This document shows positions 22,517 to 32,907 of a DNA stretch of 64,000 nucleotides, piece by piece (within the stretch, counting starts at the first letter, position 1; each line of letters starts with the position of its first letter). The notes under the pieces are model-generated. The model made no database searches. It was given only the letters and a program-made list of their open reading frames with translations, and was not told the origin of the DNA. Location of the stretch: the NCBI GenBank assembly GCA_015698045.1, contig BLAL01000011.1:374501-438500 (forward strand), in the 5' to 3' direction. Source of the stretch: Rhizophagus clarus (Eukaryota; Glomeromycota; Glomeromycetes; Glomerales; Glomeraceae). The translations under genes were made by a program, and so were the position numbers.

Positions 22517-24534
22517 TTTTTTTTTTTTTTTTTTTTTTTACAGGCGTTAAAATCAAGGATAAACTAAGAACTAAGTTATCATGATAGGAAATACAGGGCG
22601 TAACCACAGTATACTAGCATTATGATCCATCGTAAGAGTCACATATTTCTAGCCCCCGCCCAGGCGCGCGCGCCAATCTCCAACAACTCCTACAAAATCC
22701 AACACAACTTCCTATATATATAAAAAAGAAACAAAAGGAAACTAATTTGGCAGAAGGTCCGTACCATAATAACTTAGAACATTAGATCCTAAATTAACGC
22801 GACTTTCTAAAGCTTCTAAACAAAATTGGTTACTATTATCTATTTTTCTATGTATATCTATATAACTATTATTTACTATTCTATTATTTTTATCTTGAGA
22901 ACTGATCCCATTAATTCTTTCCTTCTCATGTTGCATCATACACCGATAAGTCCATATCTTCTCGGATTCTGCTAATAAAAATGATCTAAATTCAAAGATT
23001 ACTTTCCTAAAATTATTTTGATTCTGTAGGTGCGTGTTAATGTTATTAAATGATACAGGAATAATTCCTTTAATAAGGTCGAGTAATGTTAGAGCATCAT
23101 TATCGTAAATGCACTTCCAGATATCATCCGAGATAATATTATCCAAATTGGCGTAAACAGTATCTTTGTTCGCTCGATATTTATTAATTAATAATAATAA
23201 ATAGTCCTTGCATTTTGCTATTAAAATCGCGATCGAATCTTCTTGTTCTTCACACAACCACACGTGATCAAAAGTTTCGTCATCAGTTTCACATAACGCA
23301 CACTTCCAGTCTTTGAAAATTACGTTATTAATAGTCTTCATTTTTTCCACAGTCGGGAGTTCTTCGATAATATATCGAATTTTCTTGTGTTTCATGACAG
23401 ATTGTTTGTATGATGTAACATAAGTGCGGTCACATCCTTGTATTAGCATAAACGTTAATTGCCAGTCAACCGGAAGGTGGCAGTATTTACCATTTCTATT
23501 AAGGTTAATAAAAGATTCGGTATTAGTAATATAATTAATCTTACGGATGAATCTTCGCAGATTTTCTTCGATTAAAATAGCTTTCCAGAAAATATTATAT
23601 TTGATCAAAGAAAGATTATTGTGGGTAAAACTAAGTTGCTCTATCGAATCATCAATACGGATATAATCATCTACTTGTTCGTTATAATAATCACCAGAAT
23701 GGCCTTTAACTTTAACAAAGTTCACCGAAATGTTGTTGTTGTTAACTATATTGTACAATAATAGCCACAAAAAATTATTTGAATTCCAAGTAAAGTATAG
23801 TCTGGGAAGAAAATTAACGATGGTGGTGATATGACTATGAAAGCCATTGATAGTCGCTTGTGAATCAGTATGGATAGTAATATGACTATTTCTTGGTAAA
23901 ACAAGTAATGTAGTAACAACAGCCATAATCTCAGCACGAGTAGAAGACGGCCAGTGGCTGATACTAGATTTAAAACGAATTTCGTTAGAGGCATCATCAA
24001 CGAGAATGAAACCATATGTCATGGTAACATCATTAGATCCTAAATGTTGAAGGGAGCCATCAGTATAAGCCGTGTAATTGACTTGTTCTGAATCGCGTAA
24101 TTGATGAAGAATTGCTAACAGTCTTGAACGAGTAGAATTGTCATTAAAATATATATGAATCAAGTCACTTGGTGTGTAAGTGCCTTTGAGGTCATGTAAT
24201 CGCCGTAAGTATTGGAGAATATTTTCCATTGAGTCATTAGCGTAAGAACGGGAATCAACGTTGTGTTTTGAAGAACGATTCCAGACGGTTACTGAGTTTG
24301 GAATCGGAATTATATCATTAGTGGCGAAACGGTCGGAACATCGAGTATATCGTGAATCACGTGTGATGGAAATATCTCTGTCGCAACCAGGACAGAAATC
24401 AAATTCAGTGAGAGAGTTAGATGATGACGTAAGGTCAGGAATTAAGTGATTAGTCGTAGCTAATGACTGGTTGGAAGGAAGAAGTCGTTTAAAAGCATGA
24501 AATGATACTTGATCATAATCATTGATAGCGGCGA
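22517..24534 (-). mobile_element. 5'-truncated LINE retrotransposon
   Basis: A minus-strand element of 2.0 kb. A poly-A tail appears as T-run 22517-22539 on the plus strand. A 20-bp target-site duplication surrounds it, and the body encodes the C-terminal third of ORF2. The 5' end stops abruptly inside the coding region, so the reverse transcriptase and endonuclease are absent. This is the product of incomplete target-primed reverse transcription. It lies inside an intron-like unit, antisense to the array and kinase. Confidence 0.85.
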
Positions 24535-24541
24535 AAGTCAT
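22742..24541 (-). CDS. LINE ORF2 C-terminal fragment with RNase H domain
   Basis: A 599-codon open frame. The apparent first Met (24539-24541) lies in the target duplication, so it is not a real start. Residues 50-69 contain a possible zinc motif (CPGC...C). Residues ~155-295 form an RNase H domain with the catalytic set intact: Asp161 in YTDGS, Glu204 in TRAEI, Asp226 in HTDSQ, and the GHSGDYYNEQVDDY region (Asp291). Near the C-terminus CALCETDDETFDHVWLC is the CCHC-like element common after LINE RNase H domains. In an intact LINE this domain removes RNA from the RNA/cDNA hybrid. The frame has no stop, so the insertion is young or the copy little changed. The fragment cannot retrotranspose alone. 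Confidence 0.85.
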   Translation of the reverse strand: MTFAAINDYDQVSFHAFKRLLPSNQSLATTNHLIPDLTSSSNSLTEFDFCPGCDRDISITRDSRYTRCSDRFATNDIIPIPNSVTVWNRSSKHNVDSRSYANDSMENILQYLRRLHDLKGTYTPSDLIHIYFNDNSTRSRLLAILHQLRDSEQVNYTAYTDGSLQHLGSNDVTMTYGFILVDDASNEIRFKSSISHWPSSTRAEIMAVVTTLLVLPRNSHITIHTDSQATINGFHSHITTIVNFLPRLYFTWNSNNFLWLLLYNIVNNNNISVNFVKVKGHSGDYYNEQVDDYIRIDDSIEQLSFTHNNLSLIKYNIFWKAILIEENLRRFIRKINYITNTESFINLNRNGKYCHLPVDWQLTFMLIQGCDRTYVTSYKQSVMKHKKIRYIIEELPTVEKMKTINNVIFKDWKCALCETDDETFDHVWLCEEQEDSIAILIAKCKDYLLLLINKYRANKDTVYANLDNIISDDIWKCIYDNDALTLLDLIKGIIPVSFNNINTHLQNQNNFRKVIFEFRSFLLAESEKIWTYRCMMQHEKERINGISSQDKNNRIVNNSYIDIHRKIDNSNQFCLEALESRVNLGSNVLSYYGTDLLPN

Positions 24542-25751
24542 AAGTCATTTATTTAATTCTATTATTACTTATTTATATAATGTTTACATATAATTTAAAC
24601 TTACTAAATTCTTTTTAAAAAATTATTTGATAATTTATTTTAGATGGTAAGTTATAAGTTATTTATTAAATTCTATTATTACTCATTTATATAATATATT
24701 CATATAATTTAAAATAACTAAATTCTTAATTTAAAAAATTATTTGGTAATTTATTTTAGTTGGTAAGTTATAGTTATTTATTCAATTCTATTATTACATA
24801 TTTATACATATAACTTAAACTAACTAAATTCTTTATTTAATAAAATTATTTGGTATTTTGTTTTAGATCGTAAGTTACATATTGCTATTACGTATTTACA
24901 TAATATTTACGTATGATTTAAGCTTACTAAATTCTTTATTTTAAAAAATTATTTGTTAATTTATTTTAGTTGGTAAGTCGTATTCTATTATTATGTGTAT
25001 ATATATAATGTTTACATATAATTTAAACTAACTAAATTCTTTATTTAAAAAATTATTTGGTAATTTATCTTAGATGGTAAGTTATGAGTTATTTACTTAA
25101 TTCTAATATGATATTTACAATAATTTAAACTGACTAAATTCTTTTATTTAATTTAGATCGTAAGTTATGAGTCATTTATTTAATTCTATAATTACATATT
25201 TATAATATTTAAACTAACTAAATTCTTTATTTAAAATGTAGGGCGTAAGTTATTTATTTAATTCTATTATTACATATTCATATAATATTTACATATAATT
25301 CAAACTAACTATTCTTCATTTAAAAAAATTGTCTGGTAATTTATTTTAGATGGTAAGTTATAAGTTATTTATTTAATTCTATTATTACATATACATAAAA
25401 TTTTTATATATATAAATTAATTAAATACTTTCTTTAAAAAATTGATTTACTTTAGATTCTTGTAAGTTATTATTATTTATTATTATATTCAATTATTCAT
25501 GGATGTTTATTTGTAGTAATTTAATTAACCTAATTAAGCCTTTATTTAAAAAAAAATACTATCTGTTACTTTAGTTGGTGAGTTATAAAATATAGACCAT
25601 ACTATACTATTACACAAATAAAACTAAAGTTTATATTTGTCAAATTTATTAAATTCTAATTAAATTTAAGAGTAAGTAGAGTATGTCATCATATTACTTT
25701 TTAGTTTTAATATAAATTTTAATTTATCTCAATTATTTAAATTATATATAG

Positions 25752-26935
25752 ATTTGGAAAAAGTGAAAATGCAATTTTAGATAAATTTATTGAAGAAAAA
25801 AGATTAAAATGGATTCCTTATAATCAATTTAAAAATGTTGAATATTTTGATAAAGGAGGATTTAGTACTGTATACAAGACTATTTGGTTATCAAAAGATA
25901 AAGATATTGGTAATATTGAAGTAGCTCTCAAATGTCTCAATAATTTGAATGAAAATTTGGATGAATTTTTAAATGAAGTATAATAATATATTATTTATTT
26001 TTAATTTTTAATTTTTATTATTAGTCATTTGTATTAATATATCTGATTTCAAAATTTTTTTTTTATAGTGGGATTGTCATGAAAATGTTTAGATTCATGC
26101 AGAATTATTTATTTATATGGATTTACAAAAAATCCAGATACTTTGAATTATATGGTAGTAATAGATTACGCAAATAGAGGTAATTTAAGAAAGAATTTAA
26201 CAAAAGTGGTTAAAAGTGATTGGAATCAAAAATTATTCATGTTATATAGAATTATTTCTGGTCTTATTGAAATACATGAGCAAAATCTTGTTCATTGTGA
26301 TTTTCATGATGGCAATATTTTAAATCATGATGAAGATCAGGTTTTTATTAGTGATTTAGGATTATGTCGACCCATAAAAACTTTTATGAAAAAAGATGAT
26401 ATTTATGGTGTTATTCCATTTTTGGCACCTGAAATTTTAAGGGGAAAACAATATACTCCAGCTAGTGACATATATAGTTTTTCTATGATTATGTGGGAAT
26501 TTACATCTGGAGTTCCTCCATTTAATGATAGAGCACATGATCTTCAACTCAGTTTAAGTATTTGTAAAGGTAATTATTGAAAATACTCCACAATGCTATA
26601 TAGCTAGATTTGATGAAAAAATGCTGGAACAAGGATCCATCAAAAAGACCATTTGCTAAACAAGTAAGTGATATTATTACAGGCTGGATTTCCCGTCCTT
26701 ATGATAAATATAATAATGAAATTAGTAATGATAAAATCAGTAAAGAATTAAAAGCAACATCATGGAATTTATAAATGCACCGGTTGGAAATCACAATCTT
26801 ATTATTGAATCTCATCCACAAGCATGTTTTACAAGTCGCTTACTTAATTTTACTAGTGAAAAATTAAATGAAATTCTTAAAAGTGAAAGTTTAAATAATT
26901 GTATTATTAATGATTCGAAGTCATTTGATATGTAA
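25752..26935 (+). pseudogene. Decayed TKL-type protein kinase gene
   Basis: The exon starting at 25752 encodes LKWIPYNQFKNVEYFDKGGF with the glycine loop, then the ATP-binding Lys in VALKCL. An intron (GTATAA...TATAG, 25978-26068) follows, then WDCHEN, a one-base frameshift, and IIYLYGFTKNPDTLNYM. The catalytic loop is HCDFHDGN, the metal motif SDLGL (DLG for DFG), and the activation segment ends APEIL. The subdomain GKQYTPASDIYSFSMIMWEF is well kept. A deletion near 26570 removes the expected RPE and shifts the frame. Two more shifts occur before FINAPVGNHNLIIESHPQAC and the end at 26935. The catalytic residues are all present but at least four frameshifts break the chain. Kinases of this type are massively expanded in Rhizophagus. 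The micro-exon array feeds this gene's 5' end. Confidence 0.85.
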
Positions 26936-27081
26936 CATATACGAAAAAAAAAGTAATTTTGCAAATTATTTTATATGAATTAATTAATTTATTTAATTAT
27001 TTAGATATTGGAACTGATAAAAATTAATTGAAATTTAGTATTATTTAAATGATATAAAATTTTTTATTTTTATTAGAATTA

Positions 27082-27240
27082 TTTAAACACTAAGGCTAGA
27101 GTAGTAAGATATTTTACAAGATCCATAGTTTGTAATTTAAGTAATTCCTTTTTTTATAATTGTCCTGAAATTGTTTAAACACTAAGGCTAGAGTAGTAAG
27201 ATATTTTACAAGTTTCTTAGTTTGTAATTTAAATAATTTT
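27082..27240 (+). repeat. Tandem duplication, 92-bp period
   Basis: TTTAAACACTAAGGCTAGAG and the following ~20 bp occur at 27082 and again at 27174, each followed by a similar TTTGTAATTTAA tail. It lies just downstream of the kinase relic, with no gene around it. Confidence 0.8.
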
Positions 27241-27435
27241 TTATGTTATAATTTATCCAATTATTAAATTAAATTAGTATCAAATTTATTTATTTATATC
27301 ATCAAAAACTACAATGTATATATATATTCTAATCTGTTATTCATCGCATATCGCAAACATAGCAAATATAGCAAATATAAATCTACAGTGTTGAAGTTAT
27401 ATTTGAAGAGAAACAAGATAAGAAAAGTTTCCTTT

Positions 27436-28730
27436 TTACGCGTACCAGATACTGAGAGCGTTGAAAAGCTTTTGCAATGGACTCTTAAAGATTTTCATTT
27501 CTTCAACAAACAAAATCTGAAATCTTGTTTCTGCTCGGTTTTGAGTTTCAGATGCATCTCCAAGAAATTCTTCGTTACCTCAGATTTTCATTAATATTAA
27601 CATTTCAAAAGTACCATATTTAACACTATTTAAAACCTTCTCCAATTCTAAAATTGATGGCATTTCATTATGAGCGTAATTTACCCTTTGCGTCATGACT
27701 TTCCTATAGCCCTATAAAAAATAAATGTCTGGAAAATGTTATCAAAAATGTCTGGAAAATGTCCGGAATAAATCTGATGTGTCCGGATAATGTCCACTTT
27801 TTTGGTACATGTCTGACACACTTCTGATACTTAAAATTTTGACATGTCCTAACTTTGTCCAGAATTCGTCCAGTATTTGTTCGGTATAAAATTTTGGACA
27901 AATTCTGGACAGTTAAACCTGGACAAATTCTGGACATAGTAAAAAAACCAGATAGACAAATTCCGGGCATAAAAAAGTTCAGGACAAATTCTGGATACTA
28001 TTTCCAAAAAAGGATAAATTAATTTTGTAAGAAAATGCAAAAAGCACAAAACTGACATTCAAAACCTTTTCTGTCGTACTAATTAAAATTGCAGAGCAGG
28101 CAAAAATACTATATATCTATGATATAAAAATTTTGGGTTAAGGAATAATGATGATCATCTATCCATTGATCATCTTTTGTGGCAAATTTTACAAAAATAC
28201 ATTTCCGGACAATTTCAGGACAATTTCCTAATATTCCGAAAATGCAGTGTTTTCGGAACAGTTTCCGGATACACAGTGTCCAGAATTTCTGGACAATATT
28301 TTAGATAATTTTTATGGACATTTTCCGGACATTATCCGGACACTTATTTTTTATAGGGTAGACGGCAAATTGTACTACTAGTCACACGTTTGCATCCAAT
28401 CTCCTTTGCACCGCAAGAATAAAAATTGAAACCCAGTCTCGGTAACTGCTTAAGATATTATGATTTTCCATTTTTTTAATAACTTATTCGTAAGGGTCAA
28501 AATCTCTTCAGTAATGGAATTCTGTCCAATCATCATGTCGGTTAAATGTGTCGTGTTATTGTTTAATTGAGCCAGATTACTTACACCACCATTCCAGCCT
28601 TCGCCGTTAATGTTTCTCTCTAATTCACCTCTTGGGTTTTTATTTCATCACGCTTCTTTACCAATGATGTATAGATGCTAGAATTTCTAAACCTCAAAGA
28701 ATTTAACTTAAATCTATTCTCAGCCTCCAT
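27436..28730 (-). pseudogene. Unrecognised gene, frameshifted and split by a transposon
   Basis: The minus-strand frame starts MEAENRFKLNSLRFRNSSIY (ATG at 28728-28730) and meets a stop after EIKTQEVN. A one-base shift continues as GELERNINGEGWNGG and LTDMMIGQNSITEEILTLTN, a Thr/Asn/Leu-rich, probably coiled-coil region. A further frame gives WVSIFILAVQRRLDANV, then a TGA and LVVQFAVYRKVMTQRVNYAH, spanning transposon copy B (27710-28358) once that and one TAG are removed. Next come SILELEKVLNSVKYGTFEML, one in-frame TGA, and GNEEFLGDASETQNRAETRF, ending with a TAA at 27436. I do not recognise the family. The order and spacing indicate a single former gene of about 220 residues, now inactive. 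Confidence 0.5.
27710..28358. mobile_element. CCCTATAAAAAATAA-family DNA transposon, copy B (649 bp)
   Basis: Same termini and interior as copy A at roughly 95-97% identity by eye. A 3-bp target duplication TAG lies at 27707-27709 and 28359-28361. It interrupts an unknown pseudogene on the minus strand. Confidence 0.85.
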
Positions 28731-29088
28731 AACTTAACAAGAAAAAATAATATTCTCATTACTCAACTTATCTTTTATAAGTATTTGTTAAGTATTAAGA
28801 TAGACTCTTGCTAAGATGAGTAACGATATCATATTTTTTTTAAGACAGAGTAATGAGATTATTTTTTTTAATGATTAATTCCTCGAGTGACAATATTTGG
28901 TGTGGCTTTTTTTTTATTATAGACTTTCACATATTTTTTACTCCGACTAAAGTCTAATTCCTATTTGACTAAGCCTTTTCTGTGGAATGAACAATTATTA
29001 ATATTGATAGCAACAGAACAGGGCCACTAAATTATAGGAAACTTGATGAAGCACTTAATTATTAAGCTATACTTGGTTCTGAAGGACG
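28731..29088. other. AT-rich intergenic region
   Basis: I see no coding frame, repeat or RNA gene. Confidence 0.3.
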
Positions 29089-29523
29089 TTGTATTTGCAG
29101 TGGTTAATTGTCGTTCACGGTATATATACTCAGTTCGACGCTAAGTTAAGACGATTTAATAAGAAATTTTTTCTGATTACTTATATAATTATTACAAATA
29201 TCATTTACTGTGCCACCTATACGACTTTACATTACAAACTAATTTACCTTTTAAAATTAGATATTTTAAAAATCTTCCGAATTGTTAAATTTCACAATAT
29301 GAATGAAAGTTGTATTATAAAAGTTTATTTAATAATAGATATTTTTTCAAAATGTAATATTAAAGATTTGAAAGGACTAGATAATACCAAGAGACATTAT
29401 AGAAGGATTAATCCTATGTTGTGGTCTAGGAAGTGGATTGATACAATAGGTGAAATAATAAGGAAAGATAGCTACACGACATTTTGCAAGTTTGTAAAGA
29501 TAATAAAAGCTAGACCAAGATGA
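29089..29523 (+). CDS. Open frame of unknown function (weak)
   Basis: An open stretch of about 144 codons without a good ATG at its beginning (it opens with TTG, right after TTTGCAG-like acceptor sequence). It could be a terminal exon or chance. The N-terminal half is Ile/Tyr/Leu-rich. The C-terminal half is basic and more protein-like (KRHYRRINPMLWSRKWID, ending KIIKARPR). I do not recognise a domain and there is no second copy in the window. It may be a relic. Confidence 0.25.
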   Translation: MYLQWLIVVHGIYTQFDAKLRRFNKKFFLITYIIITNIIYCATYTTLHYKLIYLLKLDILKIFRIVKFHNMNESCIIKVYLIIDIFSKCNIKDLKGLDNTKRHYRRINPMLWSRKWIDTIGEIIRKDSYTTFCKFVKIIKARPR

Positions 29524-30189
29524 ACTTTAAAAAAAAGATTGTAAAACCAAATGAACATAATAATAGCAAGTTGCCCTTCGAAATAATTATTACATTATTT
29601 TCTATTATGATTGTAAAAATTTATCCTTATAATAATAACATTAAATAAGTAAAAAGTTATTCATCAAATTTAGAAATATCATAATTTGTTCAGGCAAATA
29701 AAAAATTATTCTGCTTTATTATCAAACGTAATTTATATAATTTGTCTGATAATTAAAAAAGAAAAGTAAAAAATATAACGATAAGGTACGTGAATAAGTG
29801 AATGTGTTGATTCTTCTAAAAGTAAAAACACAAATTAAATTAAAGAAGCACACAATCTCTTGCGGTTGATTTGATAAAGATGGGCAAAGTGATCATCGTA
29901 CAAGATAACGAAATGTGATTAAATAAGCAAATACTGCGACGTATGCTTTACGAATTATTCAATGTATAACAAAAATAACAAATTATATATAAAATCATAA
30001 TAGAGAGATTTCGATATAGCAATTGAATAAAATACTAAAAATAATTTCCTTTCCTTTATTCACTTGCTTTTATCTATAAAGCAAATTAAGTAAATTGTTA
30101 ATATTATTAATAAAATTAATCATATAAAAAAATTAATATAAATGAGTACTTATGTTGAGTTTAGTAAAATCCGTTTCAATAGATTCTGG
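29524..30189. other. AT-rich region without recognised content
   Basis: Several short direct runs but no gene, RNA or transposon ends that I can support. Confidence 0.3.
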
Positions 30190-30560
30190 AAACCTTTTTA
30201 TGACTTCTTAGTATACGATGAATTTTCTAATTCTTCTTTATTTTTTCCTTTTCCTCAAAGGTAGCCTTCTTTGAATTTTGATGGTAACTATTTCAAATAA
30301 AAAAATAAGGTTAGACGACTAGGTCTTCTAAGTGGGCCGTAGTTTCACAGAGTTTTTCGCACTCGGGCTTCCAAACTGGTTCCCCCCCAATTGGTGGACT
30401 CCGGCACTTTAGGTCTCAAAGGCAACGGCTGTCGTTCGCCTCCCAAGTAATATGCCCGTCTCCCCTCTTCCCATCAAATAAGTATCATATGGGTCAACGA
30501 CTTTGGGTTGGGCGACTCATTTGGTAACATAATCCTAAGATTTGACCTTTGAGCAAGTTG
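30190..30560 (-). repeat. Degenerate copy of the 34664-35090 locus
   Basis: 30318-30555 is a close copy (about 95% by eye) of 34850-35090, a segment far richer in G+C than its surroundings (GTAGTTTCACAGAG, GGCAACGGCTGTCGTTCGCC). 30195-30290 is a shortened, ATG-less copy of the small coiled-coil ORF found at 34664-34816. It represents a dispersed duplicated unit. The nature of the GC-rich part (promoter, 5' exon or SINE-like) is open. Confidence 0.7.
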
Positions 30561-31485
30561 TAATAAGTCTAACATACCCACCTTTTTTGTTGTTTAATCG
30601 TAACTCCAATTTTTTAATTTTTTTTTAATTAATATACAATTTTTCAGCAAGCCAGGTGTCATTTTTTTCAAATGTTTTTTTTATGGTTTTTTTTATGTTT
30701 TTTTTATGGTTTTTTTTTTTGAAATTGAATAAAGAATGACATTTTATAATAGTTTTTTACATCCGATCAATTTCCAATTATGTACAATGATTAAATAAAA
30801 ATAAGTAATTTGTTATTGGCGTGACTAATAACACGTTTATTGGATTGGATGCGTATGACGTGTTTGTGCGTTATTTTGCTATTTATTTAGGTAATATGAC
30901 TCATACTGAATTGTTGCATTATAGTAGTAATTGTTACTCATGATTAATGGAACTTTAGTAAACAATTAGACAAAAATAATATCTTCAAACGTAAATTAGG
31001 GTGTCCAGGATTTCATGATGTGATGACCCAAAAAGTGTGGTGCTATTTAAACAAAAAAGTGTGATTTTGTACGATTTTTAATTCTGGCCAGATTTAACGT
31101 AATTCCGGCTGGAATTAACAATATAATTTTACATCAAATTCAATAAAATAATAAACAAAAAAAATGAACCATGTAAAAGATAATCAACCAATAGGATTTA
31201 ATTTGCTGCGGATAATGTGAATTGTGGTCACCAAAAGTGCGAAAAAATAGCAAAAAGTACGAAAAAAATTTGTCGTTCCATCCTGGACACCCTAATATAA
31301 TTAATTGAAATGTTTTGTAAGCATGTAACGCCTTGTAACTTCCTTACAATTTAACATAATAATTACAAAGTATTAGAGGTCGATAAATACAGTTGGATGA
31401 AAAGAATTGGTCTGCGATGAATAACAACCGCAGAAAAGTCACGTGAAAGCATTTGCCAGGCTGACGCGCGCAGCGAGATGTATTG
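30561..31485. other. Intergenic region; start of a dispersed repeat near 31400
   Basis: No gene seen. T-rich runs around 30640-30720 (repeated TTTTTTATGG). The last ~80 bp (AAAAGTCACGTGAAAG to GCGAGATGTATTG) have a diverged copy at 45690-45730. Confidence 0.35.
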
Positions 31486-32583
31486 TAGTGTAACCGGATG
31501 AATCCGGATAATTTTTTTTTTTCGGATATCCGGATAATTGCAGTTTTTACCCGGATAAGAATCCGGTTAAAAATTATCCGGGTTGACCCGAAATCCGGAT
31601 AAAAAAAAAATTTTTTTTTTTTGATTTTTATTTTATTCTTTTAATTTTCATTTCATGTGTAAAATATTCTATTTGTATCATTGATTTATTAATAAAAAAA
31701 GATTTATTTGTTTATGTAATAAAATTATTTTATCATGATTTAGAATTTATTTTATATAATACAATAAATCTTATACTGCTTAGAATAGAATTATTCAATA
31801 AAAGAGTAAAAAAAATAAAAGATTTATCATCTCATTTAATAAAAGTAAAATTCACTTTATTTAAAAAACATTTTACATAATAAACATAAAACACTAACAA
31901 AAATAAATGCACTATTTATTTATTTCAATTAAGGCTTAGAGCTAGATTAATTTCGATAAAAAATAAATAATTCATAAATCAAAATTTAATTAATAAAATT
32001 TTGCAAATTTTAATTGGCACAAATGTGCATAAATTTCAATCAAATAAATGCCACAAATTTAATCATATAAATGTCACGAATTTAATCATATAAATGCCAC
32101 AAATTTAATCATATAAATGTCACGAATTTAATCATATAAATGCCATGAATTTAATCATATAAATGCTACGAATTAAATGCTATGAATTTAATTTAAATAA
32201 AGCCATGCACAAATTTAAAGCCAACAATTAATCAAATAAATGCCACGAATTTAAACAAATAAATGCTATGAATTTAATCATATAAATGCCACGAATTTAA
32301 TTTAAATAAAACCACAAATTTAAAGCCATCAATTTAATCAAATAATGCCATGATTTTAATTAAATAAATGCCACGATTTTAACTAATAAATGCTATTGTT
32401 TTTATGATTTTAATTAATAATTGCAACTAATTTAATTAAAAGCCACAAATAAGTACCACGAAATTTATTTTAAAACCGATCTACAAAAAAAATTTTTATA
32501 TAAATTTATCCGGATTTCGGTTTTTATCCGGATAATTTTTTTATTTTATCCGGATGACGGTTTCTATCCGGATCCAAACACTA
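31486..32583. mobile_element. Non-autonomous hAT element (1,098 bp) with ATCCGGATAA subterminal repeats
   Basis: The ends are TAGTGTAACCGGATGAATCC and the inverse of TAGTGTTTGGATCCGGATAG. The 8-bp target duplication ATGTATTG lies at 31478-31485 and 32584-32591. The subterminal regions (31500-31600, 32505-32575) are dense in TATCCGGAT. A diverged uninterrupted copy of the target exists near 45726-45760 (GCGAGGATGTGTT...CCGAATAAG). There is no transposase; the middle is AT-rich with short tandem repeats. Confidence 0.9.
32040..32460 (+). repeat. ~22-bp imperfect tandem repeats inside the hAT element
   Basis: AAATGCCACGAATTTAATCA and variants (ATGTCACGAATTT, ATGCTATGAATTT) repeat about 15 times, with decay toward the right. 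Confidence 0.75.
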
Positions 32584-32907
32584 ATGTATTGGAACCTGAA
32601 TAATCTAAAAAGTTGTTTGATTCATATATGTAGATAGTATATTATTAAATAAAAGAGCGAAACAAAATAAAGAGTGCAACATTAGGAAATTTTATACGTA
32701 TTGCACATTGTGATGGAGGAACGTATAATAATAAAACCTTGTAACAAGAAAAATGATTTTTTTTTTTTTTTTTGAAAGAGAAACATTAAGTTGAAAAGAA
32801 TATTCTGCCACCTTTTTTGATTATATTTACAGATCGCACATTATCTAATGAATTTCCTAACCTAGAAATAAAATAAATGATATGCGGCTGATATTATATT
32901 TCAAAAT
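32584..32907 (+). repeat. Dispersed repeat, copy 1
   Basis: It shares ordered blocks with 45747-46022: GATTCATAT, AAATAAAAGAG, GTATTGCACATTGTG, and AATAAAATAAATGATA with GGCTGATA. Non-coding by eye. The upstream part of the same repeat lies left of the hAT insertion. Confidence 0.6.

Larger units (their letters stand above)
21817..25751 (+). repeat. Tandem array of ~18 intron-like units separated by 3-nt micro-exons
   Basis: Units of about 80-120 bp each start with GTAAGT (sometimes GTGAGT) and end with TTTTAG or CAG/TAG. Most have a CTAAC/CTAAAT branch-site-like motif roughly 30-45 nt before the acceptor. Between each acceptor AG and the next donor GT lie exactly 3 nt, except for 12 nt at 21903-21914, 6 nt at 25456-25461 and 1 nt at 25671. 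Micro-exons: 22012 TTG, 22109 ATG, 22203 ATT, 22296 GGT, 22388 ATG, 22492 ATG (donor mutated to ACAAGT), 24644 ATG, 24760 TTG, 24867 ATC, 24970 TTG, 25074 ATG, 25157 ATC, 25242 GGC, 25350 ATG, 25456 ATTCTT, 25575 TTG. The final acceptor at 25750-25751 precedes the kinase exon. Spliced in phase 1, the pieces encode an acidic linker, about half Asp, and enter the kinase frame correctly. A LINE interrupts unit 7. Confidence 0.8.

Noticed and set aside
30360-30440. tRNA or tRNA-derived SINE
   Set aside because: GGTTCCCCCC slightly resembles a B box, but no A box at proper distance and no cloverleaf could be drawn.
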